Source of the DNA: Streptomyces achromogenes
Lineage (GTDB): Bacteria > Actinomycetota > Actinomycetes > Streptomycetales > Streptomycetaceae
DNA length: 64,000 nucleotides
Reading direction: 5' to 3'
Assembly (NCBI RefSeq): GCF_030816715.1
Contig: NZ_JAUSYH010000001.1
Span: 7,378,001-7,442,000, forward strand
The translations under genes were made by a program, and so were the position numbers. Under the pieces are notes generated by a model. The model saw only the letters and a program-made list of their open reading frames with translations. It did no database searches and had not been told where the DNA came from. Of the stretch, positions 58,785 through 64,000 are shown one piece after another (position 1 is the stretch's first letter; each line of letters begins with the position of its first letter).

Positions 58785-60071
58785 TCACTCGGCCTGCAGC
58801 TCCTCCAGATAGGGCGCGACGTTGACCTGGATGGACGCGCTCTGCACCTGGCCGTACTGACCGGCGATGCCGTCCAGGTAGCCGGAGATCTCCTTGCGCA
58901 TGACCTCCCGCTCCGGCAGTGTCACCCTGCCCGCCACGATCCGTGCCACCCAGCGGGACTGGGCCTCCACCAGACGGGTGACGGAGCCGTGCGGGCGGAC
59001 CAGGCCGACGAAGTGCAGACCGGGGTGGTCGGGCGCGACGACCCGCTTGTACAGCTCGACGGAACCCTGCGGACCGATCGGGCAGCCCGGCGGCAGGAAC
59101 GGGTACGCCATGCGGTACCCGGTGCAGTGGACCACCGCGTCGGCAGGCACGGAGGTGCCGTCGGTGAAGACCACGCGGCCGCCGTCGAAGCGCTCGATCG
59201 CGGGCTTGGGGACGATCCCGCCGTGCCGGATGCGGGTGAGGATCTCGTCGGACACCGTCACGGCCGAGGCGAAGATCGGATGGTCCGGCTCGGGCAGCCC
59301 GTAGTCCGAGAGCTTGCCGCGCGCGACGAGCAGGGCCTGCTCGATGAAGCGGCGCTGCTCCGCCAGGCTCATGGCCGTCCACCACGGCGCCTCGGCGACA
59401 TCGTCCAACGGCATGCCGAAGAGCTGCTTGGGCACGATGTGCAGTCCCCGGCGCACGGACAGGACGGTCTGCGCGGCGTACCGGGAGAGGTCGGCGGCGA
59501 TGTCCACCGCCGAGGCGCCCAGCCCCACCACGACGACTCGCCGGCCGGTGAAGTCGCTCCCGTCGCGGTAGTCGAGAGCGTGCAGAACCGCTCCTTCGAA
59601 GGTGTCGGAACCCGGGAGCGGAGCGGGCAGAACCGGCTCGGTGTTGTGCCCCGAGGCGACGACGACCTGGCTGAAGTCGCGTGTGGTGCGCCGCCCCCCG
59701 GCGTCCCGGCTGACCACCGTCCAGGAACCGTCGGCGCTCCGGGTGACGGATTCGACCGTCGTCCCCAGCTCGATGCGGTCCGTCACGCCGGCCCACTCGG
59801 CGAAGGCACGCAGGTACGCGGCGACGTCACTGTGCTTCGGGTAGACGGGGTAGGAGTCGGGCATCGGGTAGTCGGCGTAACCGGTGAGCCGTTTGTTGGT
59901 GTTGAGGTGCAGCGAGAGGTAGCCCGGCCCGCGTTCGCCGGCCTGCGGCTGCCGCCAGAGCCCGCCGACCTCGGGCGCCCGCTCCAGGACGACGAAGTCG
60001 ACGCCCTCGGACTTCAGGGAGTGGGCGGCCGCCAGCCCCGACAGTCCGGCACCGATGACACACAGACTCAC
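58785..60071 (-). CDS. Flavin-containing monooxygenase (FMO-like)
   Basis: 428 residues. FAD motif CVIGAGLSGLAAAHSL, FMO-type loop GGLWRQPQAGERGPGYLSLH, the NADPH motif VVVVGLGASAVDIAADLSRY and VVHCTGYRM near the C-terminus. The class N- or S-oxygenates amines, including amino acids to oximes. GTG 60071 has GGGGGAA just upstream. It converges on the prenyltransferase. By analogy with the known prenyltransferase-monooxygenase pair, it probably converts the prenylated tryptophan toward an oxime or nitrile. Confidence 0.9.
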   Translation of the reverse strand: MSLCVIGAGLSGLAAAHSLKSEGVDFVVLERAPEVGGLWRQPQAGERGPGYLSLHLNTNKRLTGYADYPMPDSYPVYPKHSDVAAYLRAFAEWAGVTDRIELGTTVESVTRSADGSWTVVSRDAGGRRTTRDFSQVVVASGHNTEPVLPAPLPGSDTFEGAVLHALDYRDGSDFTGRRVVVVGLGASAVDIAADLSRYAAQTVLSVRRGLHIVPKQLFGMPLDDVAEAPWWTAMSLAEQRRFIEQALLVARGKLSDYGLPEPDHPIFASAVTVSDEILTRIRHGGIVPKPAIERFDGGRVVFTDGTSVPADAVVHCTGYRMAYPFLPPGCPIGPQGSVELYKRVVAPDHPGLHFVGLVRPHGSVTRLVEAQSRWVARIVAGRVTLPEREVMRKEISGYLDGIAGQYGQVQSASIQVNVAPYLEELQAE

Positions 60072-60248
60072 GCGTTCCCCCACAGAAAAGACACCGATCC
60101 TTCGCGCACGGGCAGTTGCATGCCCGTTCGGCACACCCACCACGCTTCCGCCACCCGCGACATGGATCACAGCCGTGCCCGACGGGCCGGGGTGGCGCGG
60201 GGGGTAGGGCGGACTTCGTGGGGCGAGCCGCCCACTTCGGGCGGGCGG

Positions 60249-60983
60249 CTACGCGCGAGCGGCGGCCCACAGGCCCCGGACATGCCCGAGGTGCCGGGTC
60301 ATGATCTCGCGCACCGCCCGCTCGTCGCGGGCCAGCAGGGCGTCGAGGAGCTCCAGGTGTTCCTCGGCGGAGGCCAGCAGACGGCCCGACGCGGACAGGG
60401 CGGTCAACCCGTACAGCCGGGCGCGACCGCGCAACTCACGTACCACCTGGACGAGATGGGCGTTGCCGGCGAGGGCCAGCAGACCGAGGTGGAAGCGGGT
60501 GTCGGCCTCGACGTAGGCGATGAGGTCGCCCGCGACCGCGGCGGCGACGATCTCACGGGCCGCCGGACGCAGCGCCTCCAGGGACACCGGGTCGGCGGTG
60601 CCGGCCAGCGCGACCACGGTGGGGATCTCGATGAGGGCGCGGACGTGGGTGTACTCGTCCAGCTGCCGGTCGGAGACGTCGGTGACCCGGAACCCCTTGT
60701 TCGGGACGGCGTCGACCAGACCCTCCTTCGCGAGGTCGAGCATCGCCTCGCGCACCGGGGTCGCCGACACGCCGAAGCGGGCGGCGAGGGCCGGCGCCGA
60801 GTACACCTCGCCGGGCAGCAGCTCACCCGCGATCAGCGCGGCCCGCAGGGCGTCGGCGACCCGCTCGCGGTAACTGCTCCGGCGGCCGCCGAGCACCGGC
60901 AGCGCGGGCGCGGGCACAGCGGGCGCCGCGGCCGGTGCGGGCGCCGGTGAGGCGGGTGTCCGGCTGCCGGTGCGCGGGGCCAT
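60249..60983 (-). CDS. GntR-family regulator, FCD subfamily, of the hydroxyproline cluster
   Basis: 244 residues. After an Ala/Pro-rich leader, the winged helix reads YRERVADALRAALIAGELLP and ALAARFGVSATPVREAMLDL. The FCD domain follows (ADTRFHLGLLALAGNAHLVQ). ATG 60983 has AGGAGA upstream. It lies 106 bp after the racemase gene on the same strand and probably represses the catabolic genes until hydroxyproline or a product binds. Confidence 0.9.
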   Translation of the reverse strand: MAPRTGSRTPASPAPAPAAAPAVPAPALPVLGGRRSSYRERVADALRAALIAGELLPGEVYSAPALAARFGVSATPVREAMLDLAKEGLVDAVPNKGFRVTDVSDRQLDEYTHVRALIEIPTVVALAGTADPVSLEALRPAAREIVAAAVAGDLIAYVEADTRFHLGLLALAGNAHLVQVVRELRGRARLYGLTALSASGRLLASAEEHLELLDALLARDERAVREIMTRHLGHVRGLWAAARA

Positions 60984-61089
60984 GGGGATCTCCTCGAAAC
61001 GCTGTGCCATGTCACGTGCCACCAGTATCACGCACCGGTCGGCCGGGAGGCGGGCCGCCTGCTGCTCACGGGCGCGGAAAGGACGCCGG

Positions 61090-62091
61090 TCAGAGCACGA
61101 AGCCGTCCGGGAAGGGGTCCGTGGGGTCCAGCAGGTACTGGGCGGTGCCGGTGATCCAGGCTCGGCCGGTGAAGCTGGGCAGCACCGCCGGACGGCCGGC
61201 GACCTCCGTGCGCCCGAGGAGCCGGCCTGTGAAACGGGTGCCGATGAAGGACTCGTTCACGAACTCGGTGTGCAGCGGCAGTTCGCCGCGCGCATGCAAC
61301 TGGGCCATGCGCGCGCTGGTGCCGGTGCCGCACGGCGAGCGGTCGAACCAGCCGGGGTGAATGGCCATCGCGTGCCGGGAGTGCCGGGCGGTGGCGCCGG
61401 GCGCGTACAGGTGGACGTGGTGGCAGCCGCGGATGGAGGGATCCTCCGGATGGACCGGTTCCCCCTCGGCGTTGATCGCCTCCATCAGCGACAGCCCGGC
61501 GTGCAGGATGTCGTCCCGGCGGGCGCGGTCGAAGGGGATCCCGAACTCCTCCAGCGGCAGGATCGCGTAGAAGTTCCCGCCGTACGCCAGGTCGTAGGTC
61601 ACCGTGCGGCCGTCGGGCAGTGCCGCCCTGCGGTCCAGCGCGACCGCGAAGGAGGGGACGTTCCGCAGCGTGACGGACGTGGCCGCGCCGTCCGCGACCG
61701 CGACCTCGGCGACGACGAGCCCTGCCGGGGTGTCCAGCCGGATCGTGGTGACCGGTTCGACGACCTCGACCATGCCCGTCTCGACGAGGACGGTCGCCAC
61801 CCCGATCGTGCCGTGCCCGCACATCGGGAGATAGCCGGAGACCTCGATGTAGAGCACGCCCCAGTCGCAGTCCGGCCGGCTGGGCGGCTGGAGGATCGCG
61901 CCGCTCATCGCGGAGTGCCCGCGCGGCTCGTTCATCAACAACTGCCTGATGTCGTCCCGGTGTTCACGGAACCACAGCCGGCGCTCGTTCATCGTCGCGC
62001 CGGGGACGACGCCGACGCCGCCCGTGATCACCCGGGTCGGCATGCCCTCGGTGTGCGAGTCGACGGCGTGCAGGACGAGCTTGCTGCGCAT
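61090..62091 (-). CDS. Proline racemase family: 4-hydroxyproline 2-epimerase-like
   Basis: 333 residues. Both catalytic cysteines are visible: YLPMCGHGTIGVAT and RSPCGTGTSARMAQ. A two-Cys enzyme acts as racemase or epimerase, while one-Cys-one-Thr relatives are dehydratases. With the neighbouring DHDPS-family and dehydrogenase genes, the job is most likely trans-4-hydroxy-L-proline to cis-4-hydroxy-D-proline. The start at ATG 62091 follows the family (SKLVLHAVDSHTEGMPTRVI). The next gene upstream ends 113 bp away. Confidence 0.92.
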   Translation of the reverse strand: MRSKLVLHAVDSHTEGMPTRVITGGVGVVPGATMNERRLWFREHRDDIRQLLMNEPRGHSAMSGAILQPPSRPDCDWGVLYIEVSGYLPMCGHGTIGVATVLVETGMVEVVEPVTTIRLDTPAGLVVAEVAVADGAATSVTLRNVPSFAVALDRRAALPDGRTVTYDLAYGGNFYAILPLEEFGIPFDRARRDDILHAGLSLMEAINAEGEPVHPEDPSIRGCHHVHLYAPGATARHSRHAMAIHPGWFDRSPCGTGTSARMAQLHARGELPLHTEFVNESFIGTRFTGRLLGRTEVAGRPAVLPSFTGRAWITGTAQYLLDPTDPFPDGFVL

Positions 62092-62203
62092 GAGGTGCCT
62101 TTCCGTGCCGTGCGGCCGGCCGCCGGGCGGTGGTCGTCTGCTGGGGTGGTGGTGGGGGCGTCCCGGGGGGTCTCTTCCGGCGCGCGCGCCGTGGGGGGAC
62201 GCG

Positions 62204-63160
62204 TCACGCGAGACCGGCGGCGACGGCCTTCTCGGTGGCCGCCCGGACGGCCGCCTCCTGGTCCGGCAGCAGCGGGACCCGTGGCGGACGGCAGCGGCCG
62301 CCGTGCCGGCCCACGACGTCCATCGAGAGCTTGATGGCCTGGACGAACTCGACGCGCGAGTCCCAGCGCAGCAGCGGGTGCAACTGGCGGTAGAGGGGGA
62401 GCGCGGTGGTGAGGTCACCGGCGACGGCCGCCCGGTAAAGCTCCGTCGAGGCCCTCGGCAGCGCGTTGGGGTAGCCGGCCACCCAGCCCTTCGCGCCGGC
62501 CACGGCCAGCTCCAGCAGCACGTCGTCCGCACCCGCCAACAGATCGAGTTCGGGAGCGAGTTCGGCGATGCGGTAGGCGCGGCGCACATCGCCGGAGAAC
62601 TCCTTCACGGCGTGCACGTGACCCTCGCCGTGCAGCCGTGCCAGCAGTTCCGGCACCAGGTCGACCTTGGTGTCGACGGGGTTGTTGTACGCCACCACCG
62701 GCAGGCCCGCCCGGGCCACCTCCGCGTAGTGGGCGACGACGGCCCGCTCGTCGGCGCGATAGGCGTTGGGCGGCAGCAGCATCACCGCCGAGCAGCCCGC
62801 CCCGGCCGCCTGCTCGGCCCAGCGGCGGGCCTCGGCGGAGCCGTACGCGGCGACCCCGGGCATGACGCGCGACCCGCCCACGGCGGCGACCGCGGTCTCC
62901 ACCACCCGTCCGCGCTCCTCGGGCGTGAGCACCTGGTACTCGCCCAGCGATCCGTTGGGGACGACGCCGTCGCAGCCGTTCGCCACCAGCCAGGCGCAGT
63001 GCTCGGCGTACCGGTCGTGGTCGACGCGGAGGTCGTCGTCGAGCGGCAGCGCGGTGGCGACGAGGACGCCGTGCCAGGGGCGCCGCCGGGAGGCGGTGGG
63101 AGCGGCCGGGGCGGCGGCCGGGGGACGGGCGGGCGCGGGCGGGGTGGCGGGGGTGGTCAT
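62204..63160 (-). CDS. DHDPS-family lyase, likely pyrroline-4-hydroxy-2-carboxylate deaminase
   Basis: 318 residues. A Pro/Ala leader of about 28 residues precedes the TIM barrel. Carboxylate-binding NGSLGEYQVLT, the catalytic Tyr of VVAYNNPVD and the Schiff-base Lys of HVHAVKEFSGDVRRAY are present. In hydroxyproline catabolism this family deaminates the cyclic imine to alpha-ketoglutaric semialdehyde. The gene order here (dehydrogenase, lyase, epimerase, regulator) supports that assignment. The GC-rich leader could indicate a later start at the GTG of GVLVATALP. Confidence 0.88.
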   Translation of the reverse strand: MTTPATPPAPARPPAAAPAAPTASRRRPWHGVLVATALPLDDDLRVDHDRYAEHCAWLVANGCDGVVPNGSLGEYQVLTPEERGRVVETAVAAVGGSRVMPGVAAYGSAEARRWAEQAAGAGCSAVMLLPPNAYRADERAVVAHYAEVARAGLPVVAYNNPVDTKVDLVPELLARLHGEGHVHAVKEFSGDVRRAYRIAELAPELDLLAGADDVLLELAVAGAKGWVAGYPNALPRASTELYRAAVAGDLTTALPLYRQLHPLLRWDSRVEFVQAIKLSMDVVGRHGGRCRPPRVPLLPDQEAAVRAATEKAVAAGLA

Positions 63161-63199
63161 GCACGGGTCCCTTCACAAGCGGTGACGTGGGGGTGAGGT

Positions 63200-63211
63200 G
63201 TGACATGTCAC
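63200..63211. promoter_or_regulatory. 12-bp perfect palindrome GTGACATGTCAC
   Basis: It spans the stop codon of the dehydrogenase gene, 40 bp before the lyase start on the same strand. It could be an internal operator of the cluster's GntR regulator, but only one copy is in view. Confidence 0.35.
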
Positions 63212-64000
63212 TGGGTGACCGGAGGTTCGACGGGAGGTTCGGCCGGGGGTTCGGCCGGGGGTTCGGCCGGGGCGGCGAGGACGCCGAGCGGGACCGGGCG
63301 GGCCAGCAGCCGTCGTGCCGGGGTGAGCGCACAGCCCGCCACGCCGGCTACTCCGGGCTCGCACATGCGGCCCTGACACCAGCCCATGCCGGCCCTGGTC
63401 AGGAGTTTCACGGTACGCAGATCACCGGCGCCGAGGGTGCCGACGGCCTCGCGGACGGCGCCGGCGGGCACCTCCTCGCAGCGGCACACGACCGTCTCGT
63501 CGGTCACCTGCTCCGTCCACCGGACGGGCTGCGCGGCGTACGCGGCGTCCAGCGCGGAGAAGAACGCCCGCAGCCGGTCACGGGTCCGGGCGGCCGGGGC
63601 CCAGCCGGCCGGGTCGGGGACCCGTCCGGTCAGTCTCGCCGCCGCCGAGCGGCCGGCGATGTGCCCCTCCGCCAGCGACAGCGTGGCGCCGCCGACGCCC
63701 GTCGTCTCGCCCGCGGCCCAGACGCCGGGCACGTCGGTGCGCTGCTCGGCGTCGACCCACACGCCCGGTCCGTCGAGACGGCAGCCGAGCCCGTCCGCGA
63801 GATCCGTGTGCGGCAGCAGACCGTGGCCGACGGCCAGGGTGTCGCAGGAGAGCCGCCGTTCGCTGCCGGGCGCGGGACGGCCGTCGGCGTCCAGCGCGGC
63901 CACGGTGACCGACTCCAGTCGGTCGACGCCATGGGCCTTCAGCACTACATGACGGACCATCACCGGCACGCGGGTGCAGCGCCAGTCGCGCCGCGAGGGC
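63208..64000 (-). CDS. FAD/[2Fe-2S] dehydrogenase subunit, C-terminal part (cut by window edge)
   Basis: The visible part (about 263 residues) includes an FAD-reductase segment ending VWAAGETTGVGGATLSLAEG and a C-terminal Fer2_BFD-like cluster-binding domain with four Cys (VVCRCEEVPAGAV and GWCQGRMCEPG). This is the alpha-type subunit of amino-acid dehydrogenases such as D-hydroxyproline dehydrogenase. It lies first in the hydroxyproline cluster. The C-terminal PAEPPAEPPAEPP tail comes from a 12-bp DNA repeat. Confidence 0.88.
   Translation of the reverse strand, partial: PSRRDWRCTRVPVMVRHVVLKAHGVDRLESVTVAALDADGRPAPGSERRLSCDTLAVGHGLLPHTDLADGLGCRLDGPGVWVDAEQRTDVPGVWAAGETTGVGGATLSLAEGHIAGRSAAARLTGRVPDPAGWAPAARTRDRLRAFFSALDAAYAAQPVRWTEQVTDETVVCRCEEVPAGAVREAVGTLGAGDLRTVKLLTRAGMGWCQGRMCEPGVAGVAGCALTPARRLLARPVPLGVLAAPAEPPAEPPAEPPVEPPVTQ
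63224..63271. repeat. Four 12-bp repeats (GGTTCGGCCGGG) in the dehydrogenase tail
   Basis: Three exact copies and one diverged copy, in frame, encode the Pro-Ala/Val-Glu-Pro tail at the C-terminus of the FAD dehydrogenase subunit. Likely a slippage expansion. Confidence 0.8.

Noticed and set aside
1..64000. CRISPR arrays, rRNA genes, prophage or large biosynthetic megasynthase genes
   Set aside because: No regularly spaced repeats, no rRNA sequence, no phage structural genes and no PKS/NRPS modules were recognised.

Overview
The window reads as the chromosome of a Streptomyces species or a close relative. It has very high GC, GC-rich third codon positions, many GTG starts and GTGA/ATGA gene overlaps. 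It also carries lineage hallmarks: a conservon (CvnA-D plus a P450), a DUF5753-type XRE regulator, TGGGAGCGCTCCCA-type CebR boxes, and a cellulase island with family 2 carbohydrate-binding modules. No plasmid, phage or CRISPR signature was seen. One IS30-family insertion is present.

Layout, left part. 1-4.3 kb: a cut-off DJ-1/PfpI gene; an NAD(P)-dependent dehydrogenase divergent from a TetR regulator across two identical-core palindromic operators; a membrane protein; an acetyltransferase-like protein. 4.4-6.9 kb: two overlapping CNNM/CBS membrane proteins. 6.9-10 kb: a TPP-dependent pyruvate-oxidase-like enzyme divergent from a SigF-like sigma factor. 10.2-15.6 kb: a wall or surface protein, an aminotransferase-fold protein with no lysine at all that overlaps a metallo-beta-lactamase-fold gene, and a DedA/MBL pair. 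15.6-21.3 kb: a membrane-anchored phosphodiesterase, a MoxR ATPase with a metallopeptidase/VWA partner, and an OsmC peroxidase. 21.3-25.8 kb: a small helical protein and a beta-helix protein that share a 31-residue motif, then two XRE regulators. 26-27.3 kb: a pterin dehydratase and a methyltransferase.

Middle. 27.3-39.9 kb is a plant-polysaccharide island. A rhamnogalacturonan lyase (PL11-like) is destroyed by an IS30-type element with a 5-bp target duplication and by an internal deletion. Next come a Tat-exported small protein, a GH74 xyloglucanase, a GH48 cellobiohydrolase, a CBM2-GH5 endoglucanase broken by a 7-bp near-duplication, and a GH6 cellobiohydrolase. Two CebR boxes lie between the divergent GH48 and GH5-GH6 units, so cellobiose probably induces both. 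40-47.9 kb holds a His-rich methyltransferase, SDR, aldo-keto reductase, acyl-CoA synthetase, a LysR regulator divergent from a bile-acid:sodium-symporter-family transporter, and an isochorismatase-fold protein without its catalytic Cys. 47.9-50.5 kb is a decayed formate locus: fdhD is intact, a redox partner gene is a remnant, and an OFA transporter with its 45-residue small subunit is intact.

Right part. A FabH-like synthase, a GntR regulator and tRNA-Leu(GAG) precede a conservon (53.4-57.2 kb) whose P450 lacks the ExxR motif, as in CYP157. It is followed by a short leader region with a perfect hairpin, a DMATS-type aromatic prenyltransferase and, convergent to it, a flavin monooxygenase. 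This suggests a prenylated-indole pathway next to a signalling module. The window ends in a hydroxyproline catabolic cluster: GntR regulator, proline racemase/hydroxyproline epimerase, DHDPS-family enzyme, and a cut-off FAD/[2Fe-2S] dehydrogenase subunit.
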